64,000 nt of DNA, taken from assembly GCF_905171775.1 (NCBI RefSeq), contig NC_053489.1, positions 139,206,642 to 139,270,641 on the forward strand, in the 5' to 3' direction. Positions within the stretch are counted from its first letter, which is position 1, and each line of letters begins with the position of its first letter. The translations under genes were made by a program, and so were the position numbers. Origin of the DNA: Rana temporaria (lineage: Eukaryota; Chordata; Amphibia; Anura; Ranidae). The notes under the pieces were generated by a model. That model was not told the DNA's origin, ran no database searches, and worked only from the letters and a program-made list of their open reading frames with translations. Below are positions 23,119 through 32,904 of the stretch, piece by piece.

Positions 23119-24095
23119 TGTGGTGACCGGGGAGGGTGAGTCCCACGGCCACACACATGCGCTTGATGGTTAGCTACTTGGTTCTTGGGGCTAGGAGCCC
23201 AGGGTCAGGTGGTATTAACCCTTAGTGAGGGCCAGATGGTATTAACCCTCTCTGTCACGTGACGCCACTGTAGTCTTGGTATACCCCGGGAAACTACAGC
23301 TCCGGGGGCCTCCGTATCCCCGCTAGTTAGGATGGTAATAATACAGTCCACAACAGGGGGTTAAAACAACAAAGGCTTTACTGGCATGAAGGCAGGTGTC
23401 AAAATCTTCACAGCTTTAAACAGAGTGTCAAAATGTTCTGCAGGCAGTCTCTGGATCACACAGCTGATAATGCTTGAGCTTAGTTGATCATATACTGTAT
23501 ATACTCGGCTGCAAAAGCCGGATAGTAATTCAGGGCCTATGCTTAACTAGGCTGAAAAATAGATACACTTACTAAAGTGTCTGTAGACTTGAGGCTTTTC
23601 GCCGGAATAACGGATTGATCCGATAAATGAGCTGAAGTACTGGTTCTGTAATGTTTAGGGATACTCCACTCTTTGCTGTATTTTATCCTGGAGGCTTCAG
23701 GCCTGCAATGCTTCTCTGACTGTGTGTTGCTCTGCTCTGCCAGGAACTGAGAGAAGCCTTAGACTGGCTTAAACAGGAAGTACAATCCCTTATAAGGGCC
23801 TGTTTAGACTGAAGCTCATTGGTTGAGAGCTGTGGATCATAGAGACTGCCTTGTAGGATAACATAACACAATAAGGTCTTATCTAGCATTTAATCCTCCT
23901 GACTCTAATACACTGACTTAACATGAGATGGTTGACTAAACCTCTTAAAGCTATACACACCTAATAAACGTATTATCAACCATAACAGTATATAAATCAC
24001 ATCATAACTATCTGAGTCCCTGCAGGGGAGATCCCACAAGCCGAGGGCCTCAATCTGACAGGGACTACAACAAATACCTGTACTGGGACACCACA
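23119..24095 (-). repeat. 3' LTR of the Gypsy element
   Basis: Nearly identical to the copy at 30568-31544. On the minus strand it follows the purine-rich string GTGGTGGGG at 24096-24108, a candidate polypurine tract for plus-strand DNA synthesis. Confidence 0.93.
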
Positions 24096-24775
24096 AACCC
24101 CACCACTAAACAGAAGTCGTCCTCGACGATTAAGGCACTGACGGATTGAGGAAACGAGGTGACCTTGGGGCCACTAGAAGTCCTGAGGCATTTGTACACC
24201 AATGTCCGTTCCAGGTTCTTTGGGAAAAAATAAACATATACGAACAGGACCATATGATAAGTCCTGAGGCATTATACACATAAATGTCCCTTGCAGGCTT
24301 ATTAGATAAAGTGAGATCATTATTTTGTGCAGGGTAAGTGGTTATCTGGGTCCCAGACAGAACACATATCTGTTAAACGTTGTCACTCAGTTTTGAACAG
24401 TATATTATTGTTAGATCACACTTTTAAGACTGAGCAGGTTTTGGATTGGGCTGCCGGAGGCTTTCTACCCAATGCCTTGGCTACTGGGGCCCTTAGGCTA
24501 TTAGCTCTTCTCCCCAGAACACACTTTAATATTTGCTAGACATTTTTATTCTATGCCTGAAGTACACAATTAGACATTTCTTAGAGGATACCCTTTTCTT
24601 TTTTGTAGTGCTTAAGTGAGGGATAGGAGACTTACTGGCCAGGTATGTTCCTATACACTAAATAAGGTAAGTAGGCAACTAGTGGCATATTAGTTAGTAA
24701 TGATGTATACTTGAGATGTATACTAACTGAGGTGTATGTAGTCTATCTACATATATTGTAGGTATAATTAACGGA
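24096..24775 (-). other. Gypsy 3' untranslated region
   Basis: About 680 bases between the pol stop and the 3' LTR. No env-like frame is present, so this is an env-less element. Confidence 0.75.
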
Positions 24776-27700
24776 TTAATCCCTATATCTTGCTGGGGGA
24801 TATCCGAAATTAGGTCTGGCGGATCTACGCAACACCATTTCTGAGTTTTCTGGAGCACTGTTTTCTCCTTGAACACTTGCTTCTTCTGGACTGACAGCTG
24901 CACCTTCATCTTGGACAATGGGGGCCAGTGATGGCTCTTGACTTATGGAGCTTTCTCCCACATTAGAAGGTTCTGATGGGACTGCAGCAGGTGAGCGGAT
25001 GGCTGGAGTAAACTCTGGAGCTTCTGGTGCCAAGACTGAAGTGGATGGAATGGAACTGATTGGCACATAACCAAAGAAGACGTTTTGGTCAGAAGGGAAG
25101 AGAGGATCATCTTCGAACATCAGGAGTGGCCTCTCAGGCTCAACTGGCTTGGTGGGCCGCACTTGTGCTGGCTGAACTGGAGGTGGAAGACTTGGTGGTG
25201 CAGAAGGAGGCACCAACACAGGCAGGTTCCCTTTGTGACACAGCTTGATCCGGTTTCGGTGGACAACTTGTGGTTCATATCCGGCTTTTTGAACTGAGTA
25301 GACATCAGAGTCCGGGTAAGGGATGGAAATCACTGTGTATGGTTCAGTTTCCCAAAGGGAGTCCAACTTATGGGTTCTAGGATGCTTCTTCAGCCAGACT
25401 TTATCACCAACTTGCAATGGCTGGGCAGAGGCATGGCGGTTGTAGTCCTGTTGCTGCCTATAGTGTGCCTCGCCCATCTTTTTGTTGACTATCTCTCTCG
25501 CTTCCTGAATCCTTTTCTGATGTTCCGAGACCCACTCCGAAGAGGCTTGGGGGGAGTGGTTGAAAGGTGCTTGAAGTCCAAAGACCCTGTCTTTAGGCAG
25601 TTGACCGTGTCGGCCCATCATGAGGTAAAATGGAGTATAACCAGTGGAACAGTGGATGGTATTGTTGTAGATTTCCAACAATTCAGGCATTAGTTGAGGC
25701 CACTCTTCAGGTCGGGATACAGAAGCCGCTCTCAGCATGTGGATAAACACCTGGTTGATCCTCTCGCAGAGTCCATTCCCTTGCGGATGATAGGCAGTGG
25801 TCCTGAGTTTCTTACAAGCATGGAACTGGCACAATTCTTGAAACAGTTGGGCCTCAAAGGCCGGACCTCGGTCGGACAAGGCAGTTTCAGGACATCCAAG
25901 TATCTGTACCCAATGGGTGTAGAACATCTGGGCTGTTGTTTTGGCTGTTAAGTCTTTGACTGGCACAACCACTACCCACTTGGAATAGTGATCCACCATG
26001 GTGAGAGCATATGAATACCCGGACCGGGTAGGTGACAGCTTGACATGATCCAAGGCGACCAATTGGTTGGGCCTCTCGCTCTGAATGGAATGGAGAGGTG
26101 CCCGCGCATTCTTGCGACCATTCTTGGTGATATTGCAGACTGCACACTCACTGCACCACTTTTCAACGTCGCTTCTCATTCCAATCCAGTAGAACCGGCG
26201 TCGGATGGTGGCTTCTGTTTTATGGACCCCAAAGTGTCCTGACTGGTCGTGGTAGGCATTCAATACCATGGCAGCATCTCTCCGAGGGATCAGAATTTGG
26301 TGTAGTCTTTCACCCGACACTGGGTCCAAGAAGTTCCTGTACACCATTCCTTTGTGCACAAAGAGTCTTTTCCTCTGACGCCACAATCGCTTCAATTCGT
26401 AGTCATTCTGGCCCCGTCGTAACCGGGGAGGTACTCTCCTGGTCAATAAATACTTCTGCAGATCTCCCATAGTCTGACTTTCTTCCTGTAGGGTCCTCCA
26501 GGTATACAGGTCTTCCTGGATTGCTTTAGACCCAGATTCACTCCCCTCGCGGGTGATGACCACATCCTGATTCACGAATCTTTGATAGAAGGGAGGCATC
26601 TCCACATCTTCCCACTTGTCCTCCACTGGGGGATCTTCGCCAGAAGCCATGCGTGATAGCACATCCGCATTAATATTAGACTTGCCACTTCGGTACTTGA
26701 TAGAGAAGTCATAGTTGGCCAGTCTGGAGGCCCATCTTTGCTCAAGGGCACCTAGTTTAGCGGTGTTCAGGTGAGCCAGGGGGTTGTTATCGGTGTAGAC
26801 CGTGAATGAGGTGGCTGACAAATAGTCCTTAAATTTTTCGGTGACTGCCCACACGAGGGCCAGGAGCTCTAACTTGAAGGAACTGTAGTTAGAATCATTC
26901 TTCTCAGCCCCTCGCAGATTCCGGCTGGCGTAGGCTATCACCCTCTCTTGTTTTCCCTGCATCTGGGACAACACTGCCCCGAGTCCTTCAAAGCTGCCAT
27001 CTGTATACAGTCGGAAAGGCTGAGTATAATCCGGATAGGCCAGGATGGGAGGCTCTGTCAATAGATGTTTTAGAGCCTGGAAGGCCACCTCTTGTTCTTT
27101 GGCCCATTCCACAGGCAGCTTGCCATTATAGTTCCCCTTCGCCGTGCCTCGCAGGAGAGAGGTCAATGGCTCGGCAATTTGTGCAAAATGAGGAATAAAG
27201 CGGCGGTAATATCCTGAAAATCCTAAGAAGCTCCGAATATCCTTAACGGTGCGTGGGATAGGCCAATTCTTGACAACTTCGACTTTAGCTGGATCAGGTT
27301 GGACCCCTTCGGCACTGACGACGTGGCCCAGGTAATGTACTTGTGGCTTGAGTAGGTGGCACTTGGAGGGTTTGACTTTCAGACCATGCTGGATCAGTAC
27401 TTGGAAGACGTCGGACAGGTGAGTCAAATGTTCCTGATAGGATTTGGAATACACAATCACGTCATCCAGGTAGAGTAGGACACTCTGGAAGTTAAGGTGT
27501 CCCAGACATCTCTCCATCAGCCGTTGAAAGGTAGCTGGGGCATTGCACAGCCCAAAGGGCATACTTTTAAATTCGAAAAGACCCATGGGGGTGACAAAGG
27601 CTATTTTCTCCCTGTCTTCGACGGCCATGGGCACCTGCCAGTATCCGCTGGTCAGATCCAATGTAGAGAAGTAGGCCGCAGAACCCAGCGCGGTGAGTGA

Positions 27701-29011
27701 CTCCTCAATCCGGGGGAGAGGGTATGCGTCTTTATGGGTGATGTCGTTCAATTTCCTGTAATCAACACAGAAACGGATGGTCCCATCCTTCTTCTTAACT
27801 AACACCATGGGTGCTGCCCAGGGACTCTGGCTCTCTTGTATTACATCTGCCTCCTTCATGTCGGTTAACAGTTTCTTGACGGTTTGGTACATGCCTGGTG
27901 CCACAGGCCGATGCCTTTCCTTGATGGGGGGTTTATCGCCGGTCAGGATTCGATGCTTAATCATGGAGGTTTTTCCAAAATCGGTTGGGTGTTTGCTGAA
28001 GGCACTCTGGCACTTCTTCACCACCTCGATGACCCCTTCGACTTGTTCTGGTGGGGTGAGAGATCCTCCTATTTGCAGTTGGCGCCACCAAGGTTCTGGA
28101 GAATTTTCGGTAGCCCCTGACACGGTTTGGGCACTCAGCTGTTGGGCCGCCTTCCGTGAAGAGAGTATGTCACTGGAGTCCAAGAAAACAAGTTGGGCCA
28201 CTGGAGTGTACTTTGGTAGGGTGGTGGCTACGCCGGACAAATTAACTAGGCGGACTGGGACCCGTCCATTCACCACCGTCACTAGACTCCTTGCAGCTCG
28301 GACCAAAGGAAAATCTTCAGATTGTATGGGCTCCAGTAAGGCCTGATAGTCCTGATTCCTTACACCAGGGCGCGCCCGACACCACAAAATTGTCTCTGTG
28401 TTCGGCTGCAGGGTCACGGGCCTCATGTCTTGGATCCGAACTTTACCGATTTCTCCTCTCCGGTTCGCGAACTTCTGTTCTGCTTTCAGAATTTTGAGAT
28501 GGTGTTGCGCAGTCCTCTGACCTGAGGAAGACATGTGGGGGAGAGAGGCATGCAAGGCATCCAAAATATCACTGAAGCAATGTCTCATTATATTCATCCC
28601 CAATATAAACTCTGTGGCCCCTGGTACCGTGACATTAGTGACAATTATACCTTGACCTCTAAGTGTGTGACCTCTCAGCTGAATAGTGGGCTCCCAGTAC
28701 CCATGTCTGGGAATTGGTTTCCCGTCCCCTGCCAGGACACTAAAATCCATATCATCTGGTTCACACAATGAATCGACATTCCAGTACCTATAGAATAGGC
28801 CCTTAGAGATGGTAGACACCTGCGAGCCTGTATCAATCAGGGCCTGCAGTTGGACACCATCTATGGTAACATTTACATAGGGGCAGGATGCAATGTATAA
28901 GGACTGTCCTGAGTATATTGGCTCTTCTGCTGGACCTGTGATTCGTTTTCCTGAGGGCCGGTCCTCGACCTCAGGGGACGCCCGTTTAAAGCCCAGCATT
29001 GCATCTTCCAA
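24776..29011 (-). CDS. pol: Gypsy pol: protease, RT, RNase H, integrase
   Basis: A 1,411-codon open frame, in the -1 frame relative to gag and overlapping it by 139 bases; it is probably expressed as Gag-Pol, not from its own ATG. Domains in order: aspartic protease with DTGS (60-63); RT with FCVDYRKLN (414-422) and catalytic YLDD (514-517); RNase H with TDGS (670-673) and TDNNPLAH (740-747); integrase zinc-binding H926, H930, C956, C959; integrase core D988, D1047, E1083, spaced D-58-D-35-E; and a C-terminal GDKVWLKKHPRTHK region followed by a proline-rich tail. The PR-RT-RH-IN order is that of Ty3/Gypsy. All catalytic residues checked are present and no stop interrupts it. Confidence 0.95.
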   Translation of the reverse strand: MEDAMLGFKRASPEVEDRPSGKRITGPAEEPIYSGQSLYIASCPYVNVTIDGVQLQALIDTGSQVSTISKGLFYRYWNVDSLCEPDDMDFSVLAGDGKPIPRHGYWEPTIQLRGHTLRGQGIIVTNVTVPGATEFILGMNIMRHCFSDILDALHASLPHMSSSGQRTAQHHLKILKAEQKFANRRGEIGKVRIQDMRPVTLQPNTETILWCRARPGVRNQDYQALLEPIQSEDFPLVRAARSLVTVVNGRVPVRLVNLSGVATTLPKYTPVAQLVFLDSSDILSSRKAAQQLSAQTVSGATENSPEPWWRQLQIGGSLTPPEQVEGVIEVVKKCQSAFSKHPTDFGKTSMIKHRILTGDKPPIKERHRPVAPGMYQTVKKLLTDMKEADVIQESQSPWAAPMVLVKKKDGTIRFCVDYRKLNDITHKDAYPLPRIEESLTALGSAAYFSTLDLTSGYWQVPMAVEDREKIAFVTPMGLFEFKSMPFGLCNAPATFQRLMERCLGHLNFQSVLLYLDDVIVYSKSYQEHLTHLSDVFQVLIQHGLKVKPSKCHLLKPQVHYLGHVVSAEGVQPDPAKVEVVKNWPIPRTVKDIRSFLGFSGYYRRFIPHFAQIAEPLTSLLRGTAKGNYNGKLPVEWAKEQEVAFQALKHLLTEPPILAYPDYTQPFRLYTDGSFEGLGAVLSQMQGKQERVIAYASRNLRGAEKNDSNYSSFKLELLALVWAVTEKFKDYLSATSFTVYTDNNPLAHLNTAKLGALEQRWASRLANYDFSIKYRSGKSNINADVLSRMASGEDPPVEDKWEDVEMPPFYQRFVNQDVVITREGSESGSKAIQEDLYTWRTLQEESQTMGDLQKYLLTRRVPPRLRRGQNDYELKRLWRQRKRLFVHKGMVYRNFLDPVSGERLHQILIPRRDAAMVLNAYHDQSGHFGVHKTEATIRRRFYWIGMRSDVEKWCSECAVCNITKNGRKNARAPLHSIQSERPNQLVALDHVKLSPTRSGYSYALTMVDHYSKWVVVVPVKDLTAKTTAQMFYTHWVQILGCPETALSDRGPAFEAQLFQELCQFHACKKLRTTAYHPQGNGLCERINQVFIHMLRAASVSRPEEWPQLMPELLEIYNNTIHCSTGYTPFYLMMGRHGQLPKDRVFGLQAPFNHSPQASSEWVSEHQKRIQEAREIVNKKMGEAHYRQQQDYNRHASAQPLQVGDKVWLKKHPRTHKLDSLWETEPYTVISIPYPDSDVYSVQKAGYEPQVVHRNRIKLCHKGNLPVLVPPSAPPSLPPPVQPAQVRPTKPVEPERPLLMFEDDPLFPSDQNVFFGYVPISSIPSTSVLAPEAPEFTPAIRSPAAVPSEPSNVGESSISQEPSLAPIVQDEGAAVSPEEASVQGENSAPENSEMVLRRSARPNFGYPPARYRD

Positions 29012-29934
29012 TGACCGGGTTTGTCACAGAAATCACAGTAAGGCCTACTATAGGGTCCCGAGCGAGGCCCGCTAGAGCGGGGAGGAGGGGCAGGAGTAGG
29101 TCTCCTAGTCTCTGGAGGCTCTCTAAGTACCCGAGTGGTGTGATTAGCCAACTCCTTTACCACTTGGGTAAGCTGGGCAATATCTTGTCTAACCTCTTGA
29201 ATCTCAGTAATTGTAGTGGAGGCCAGGGTGACAGCCACGGGTGCAGGGCACGCCGCCGCACCCATGGGTTCCGTTTTAGGGTCAGGATGCTCCTCGGGGC
29301 TTGCCCCCTGCTCTATAACTTGAAGGGCTAGGCGCTTAAAGGCAGAAAAAGACATATTGGGGTTCTGTACAGCTAACATCTTTAATTGCGCCTTGTCCCA
29401 TTTATTTTGGACCCCTTCTATGAATCTATCCATCAATAGTTTGTTACCCTGGTCAGGGGTGATATTGTCCAGTTTCTGGACTGCCTCCAGGGCATTCTGC
29501 AAGGCTACTGCATATGCCCTTAGTGTTTCCCCCGGCTTTTGTCGCCTCTCGTACAGCCGGCGGACCTCTGAGGGTGAGTGGGACTCAAATACCTGATGTA
29601 ATCCCTCGAAGATCTGATCTACTGTAGTCTTCTCAGAAGTGGGCCAGGTACGGACTTCCTCACGTGCAGGTCCCTGCAACTGTCCCATGAGCAACAGCAC
29701 CTGTTGGTTAGGGGGGAGAGAGTAGAGAGAGAAAATGCTTTGGAAGCTCTCCTGGAAATCCTTGAGGGAAAAGGGATCCCCTCTGTAGTTAGGCAACACA
29801 GGCTTCCCCAGGTAGAAGGGGGGGGCCCCACTGTCATGACGTCGTACTGGAGGTGAACCCGGAGGGGTAGCTTGTGCAGGAGCCGCAAGAGGATCTGGTA
29901 CATCACCTGCATCTGGTGATCTTGGGGCTGACAT
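28873..29934 (-). CDS. gag: Gypsy gag (capsid and nucleocapsid)
   Basis: A 353-codon frame starting about 630 bases from the 5' LTR. The central part resembles Ty3/Gypsy capsid (PVLPNYRGDPFSLKDF near residues 46-61; LRAYAVALQNALEAV near 137-151). A single CCHC zinc knuckle, CDFCDKPGHWKMQC, covers residues 300-313 and would bind the RNA genome. A 40-residue tail follows and overlaps pol. The protein should assemble virus-like particles in the cytoplasm. The ribosome is predicted to slip at codons 316-317 to make Gag-Pol; otherwise Gag ends at 28873. Confidence 0.92.
   Translation of the reverse strand: MSAPRSPDAGDVPDPLAAPAQATPPGSPPVRRHDSGAPPFYLGKPVLPNYRGDPFSLKDFQESFQSIFSLYSLPPNQQVLLLMGQLQGPAREEVRTWPTSEKTTVDQIFEGLHQVFESHSPSEVRRLYERRQKPGETLRAYAVALQNALEAVQKLDNITPDQGNKLLMDRFIEGVQNKWDKAQLKMLAVQNPNMSFSAFKRLALQVIEQGASPEEHPDPKTEPMGAAACPAPVAVTLASTTITEIQEVRQDIAQLTQVVKELANHTTRVLREPPETRRPTPAPPPRSSGPRSGPYSRPYCDFCDKPGHWKMQCWALNGRPLRSRTGPQENESQVQQKSQYTQDSPYTLHPAPM
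28950..28990 (-). promoter_or_regulatory. -1 ribosomal frameshift site between gag and pol
   Basis: The minus strand reads TTTAAAC (28990 to 28984) in the phase T-TTA-AAC of the gag frame. Slipping one base back gives TTT-AAA-CGG, which is exactly the pol frame. Eight bases downstream, CCTGAGG (28975-28969) can pair with CCTCAGG (28956-28950) across a 12-base loop. A slippery heptamer followed by a stem is the standard signal for Gag-Pol synthesis. Confidence 0.85.
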
Positions 29935-29939
29935 GTTGT

Positions 29940-30175
29940 AGCCTTGTTTGAGTGCGCTGTCACTTTAAGAAACTGTGAGAACGCTGTCTTTGAGTGCGCT
30001 GTCACTTTAAGAAACTTTTAGTGCGCTGTCACTTTAAGAAACTTTGAGAGCGCTGTCTTTGAGTGCGATGTCGTTGAGTGCGATGTCGTTGAGTGCGTTG
30101 TCTTTGAGTGTGTTGTCTTTGAGTGCGACGTCTTCGAGTGCGCTGTCTTTGAGTGCGCTGTCTTTTATTGCCAGA
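29940..30175 (-). repeat. Short tandem repeats in the Gypsy leader
   Basis: The 5' leader just upstream of gag contains three copies of a block with TGCGCTGTCACTTTAAGAAA (plus-strand reading, 29948-30045) followed by about eight copies of a 15-bp GTCTTTGAGTGCGCT-like unit to about 30168. Frames through this array give arginine- and glutamine-rich strings that are not genes. Confidence 0.8.
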
Positions 30176-30541
30176 CACGTTGCTATGGCTGCGCCCGGCA
30201 ACTTCTTTTTTTTTTTTTTTGGTCCGGTCAGCAATTGTTTCCTCCGTGCAACACAGAGTGGATTCTCTAGTTCCGGCTTGCACACTGAAGAGGCGTCACC
30301 GCTGGGGCTTGACTGGGCGGAGCTGCGACCGCTCCCGCGCGCGGGAAATGCTGGAAACAATTTAACCCCTTCAGGTACAGACTTTCTCCACTTAACAATG
30401 GCAGCTAACAGTCTTTCCTTCACCTCCCCCACCACTTGTATATGCGCCTCGCTGAGTAAATTACTTTCAATGACACAGTTCAGATTCTGGGGGGGGGGGA
30501 GGACTTGCTTTAGTGGCTGAATGGTTAAGGCGTACACCCGT

Positions 30542-30559
30542 ATCCTGTTCGTGACGCCA
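30542..30559 (-). promoter_or_regulatory. Candidate primer-binding site
   Basis: Eight bases inside the 5' LTR the minus strand reads TGGCGTCACGAACAGGAT. It begins TGG, complementary to a tRNA CCA end, as expected for the site where first-strand synthesis is primed. I do not assign the tRNA. Confidence 0.65.
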
Positions 30560-30567
30560 GAAAACGA

Positions 30568-31544
30568 TGTGGTGACCGGGGAGGGTGAGTCCCACGGCCA
30601 CACACATGCGCTTGATGGTTAGCTACTTGGTTCTTGGGGCTAGGAGCCCAGGGTCAGGTGGTATTAACCCTTAGTGAGGGCCAGATGGTATTAACCCTCT
30701 CTGTCACGTGACGCCACTGTAGTCTTGGTATACCCCGGGAAACTACAGCTCCGGGGGCCTCCGTATCCCCGCTAGTTAGGATGGTAATAATACAGTCCAC
30801 AACAGGGGGTTAAAACAACAAAGGCTTTACTGGCATGAAGGCAGGTGTCAAAATCTTCACAGCTTTAAACAGAGTGTCAAAATGTTCTGCAGGCAGTCTC
30901 TGGATCACACAGCTGATAATGCTTGAGCTTAGTTGATCATATACTGTATATACTCGGCTGCAAAAGCCGGATAGTAATTCAGGGCCTATGCTTAACTAGG
31001 CTGAAAAATAGATACACTTACTGAAGTGTCTGTAGACTTGAGACTTTTCGCCGGAATAACGGATTGATCCGATAAATGAGCTGAAGTACTGGTTCTGTAA
31101 TGTTTAGGGATACTCCACTCTTTGCTGTATTTTATCCTGGAGGCTTCAGGCCTGCAATGCTTCTCTGACTGTGTGTTGCTCTGCTCTGCCAGGAACTGAG
31201 AGAAGCCTTAGACTGGCTTAAACAGGAAGTACAATCCCTTATAAGGGCCTGTTTAGACTGAAGCTCATTGGTTGAGAGCTGTGGATCATAGAGACTGCCT
31301 TGTAGGATAACATAACACAATAAGGTCTTATCTAGCATTTAATCCTCCTGACTCTAATACACTGACTTTACATGAGATGGTTGACTAAACCTCTTAAAGC
31401 TATACACACCTAATAAACGTATTATCAACCATAACAGTATATAAATCACATCATAACTATCTGAGTCCCTGCAGGGGAGATCCCACAAGCCGAGGGCCTC
31501 AATCTGACAGGGACTACAACAAATACCTGTACTGGGACACCACA
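30568..31544 (-). repeat. 5' LTR of the Gypsy element
   Basis: 977 bp, starting TG and ending CA on either strand. As the upstream LTR of a minus-strand element it should hold the promoter. A TATATAC string lies at about 30943-30955 on the strand read, but I cannot fix the start site. Confidence 0.93.
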
Positions 31545-32904
31545 AATTAACCTGTCTACAGTATGCGTTAAAAACAGGGGTTCAGTCCGCACGCATTTGC
31601 AAACGCATGCGTGAGCCACAGAGCCGCGCCAAGGCACCCTGCAATATCTGTGGTCCTAACACTAAACAATGAGCGTCCCCACAGTGGAGGCACATGCATT
31701 TTAATGGATAGACAGGGGCAGGTGAACTGAAGGGAAGCCACCCCTCCTTTAAAGGTACAAGAGCACACCAAGCACCCAGCATATAGCACAATGGCTGCAA
31801 AGGTGTTGGTGCACTGATGGACCAATATAAACACCACAGGTGAAGCATAAACATGTCCACTGCCCCCGTCTATAGCTGGCCATAACAGTAAGTAGCATTG
31901 GAAGGCTAAAGCAGATAACAACAAAAACCTGGGGAATGCCCAGGGAAAAACCAAGCCTACTTACCGACCAGCTTGCAGAAAACCAATTAACCTGTCTACA
32001 GTATGCGTTAAAAACAGGGGTTCAGTATCCTATGTTAAGTATGGCCGTCGGGCCAGCGTCGAATTTTCCGTCGATTACGTTGTTTGCGTAAGTCGTTCGC
32101 GAATAGGGCTGTGCGTAATTTACGTTCACGTCGAAAGCATTGGCTTTTTGCAGGTTAATTTGGAGCATGTGCACTGGGTTACGTTCACGAACGGCGCATG
32201 CGCTGTTAGTCAAAAACGTCAATTACGTGGGGTCAGCCTTCATTACCATACAACACGCCCACTACATGGATAATTTGAATTCCGCGGGCTTACGCCGGAC
32301 CACATACGCTATGCCGCCTTAACTTAAGGCGCAGGTTCTTTCTGAATACAGAACCTGCCTCACTAAGTTATGGCGACGTAGCGTATCTGAGATACGCTAC
32401 GCCCGCACAAACTTACGCCGGGCTATTTGAATCTACCCCTATGTCCGTAATTTATCCATCCGTTTTCGGATGAAATACAGACATACATGTATCCCTATGG
32501 GATAGCGGGTGTCAGCGGATGAACTTTCGCTGACACCCGATCTCATTGGGGCCCCTCTATTGTCCGATTCTGCAGATGGAGGAAAGTCCTATTTTTCCAT
32601 CTGTCTGCGGATTGGATCGGGTGAACACGGACAGACGGTCCGTGTTCAATCTGATCCCCCCATAGAAGAGAGAGGATATCTGACAGGGCGGTCCCTGCAC
32701 ACTGTGCAGGGACCGCCCTGTCATCTGCCGGCTCAGCGGGGATCAACAGAGCGATCCCCGCTGAGCAAGCGGATGAGAAAGGTACGGATCCTCACGGGAT
32801 CCGTACGTGTGAAAGGGGCCTAAGTCTTAAATTTTTCCTGAAAATGCTGGCCCAGTTCCTGGTATTTAAGTGTGCCTAAGCACTCCTGTGTCTACAGCTT
32901 CTAA

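Larger units (their letters stand above)
23119..31544 (-). mobile_element. Full-length Ty3/Gypsy LTR retrotransposon
   Basis: An 8,426-bp element between 4-bp duplications AATT (23115-23118 and 31545-31548), with two 977-bp LTRs that begin TGTGGTG and end CACCACA. It reads on the minus strand: 5' LTR at 30568-31544, leader, gag, pol, 3' LTR at 23119-24095. By eye the LTRs differ at about three positions (near 23573, 23594 and 23918), so insertion is recent. gag and pol are open. It sits in unit 2 of the tandem-unit element, making it the youngest layer of the nest. Confidence 0.95.
19838..32025. mobile_element. Unclassified element of 2.2 tandem ~440-bp units
   Basis: Bounded by a 13-bp duplication TATCCTATGTTAA (19825-19837 and 32026-32038). 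Once later insertions are removed it consists of unit 1 (19838-20242, 22502-22516, 23022-23048; about 447 bp), unit 2 (23049-23118 plus 31549-31918; about 440 bp) and a 107-bp partial third unit (31919-32025). The units are almost identical; unit 1 has seven extra bases near 20178. No frame runs through a unit and I found no tRNA boxes or full hammerhead core. A TSD of this length suggests target-primed integration. Confidence 0.7.
19516..32439. mobile_element. Second-level Harbinger-type MITE
   Basis: Ends GGGCCAGATTCAG and TTTGAATCTACCCC, flanked by TAT at 19513-19515 and 32440-32442. Its own sequence is 19516-19837 plus 32039-32439; the remainder is the tandem-unit insertion. The two halves join cleanly at CCTATGTTAA|GTATGGCCGTCG, as in related MITEs at 14286 and 41390. 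Confidence 0.82.
19489..32820. mobile_element. Outer Harbinger-type MITE split by nested insertions
   Basis: The left end GGCCCCTTTCACACGTGCGG and the right end CGTGTGAAAGGGGCC are inverses. The flanks are TTA (19486-19488) and TAA (32821-32823). Only about 27 bp on the left and 380 bp on the right belong to it; the rest is inserted DNA. The right part contains a long palindrome with TCCCTGCACACTGTGCAGGGA at its centre (about 32690-32712). Confidence 0.75.

Noticed and set aside
24096..24775. env-like gene in the Gypsy element
   Set aside because: No long frame, signal peptide or membrane segment between pol and the 3' LTR.
25060..29596. Plus-strand frames of 60-190 codons
   Set aside because: Antisense shadows of gag and pol.
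30034..30603. Arg/Gln-repeat frame at the start of the Gypsy element
   Set aside because: It runs through the LTR edge and the leader tandem repeats. No domain, and gag starts downstream.
19838..32025. Hammerhead ribozyme in the ~440-bp tandem unit
   Set aside because: Searched both strands for CTGANGA with a following GAAA; no full core found, so a retrozyme call is not made.
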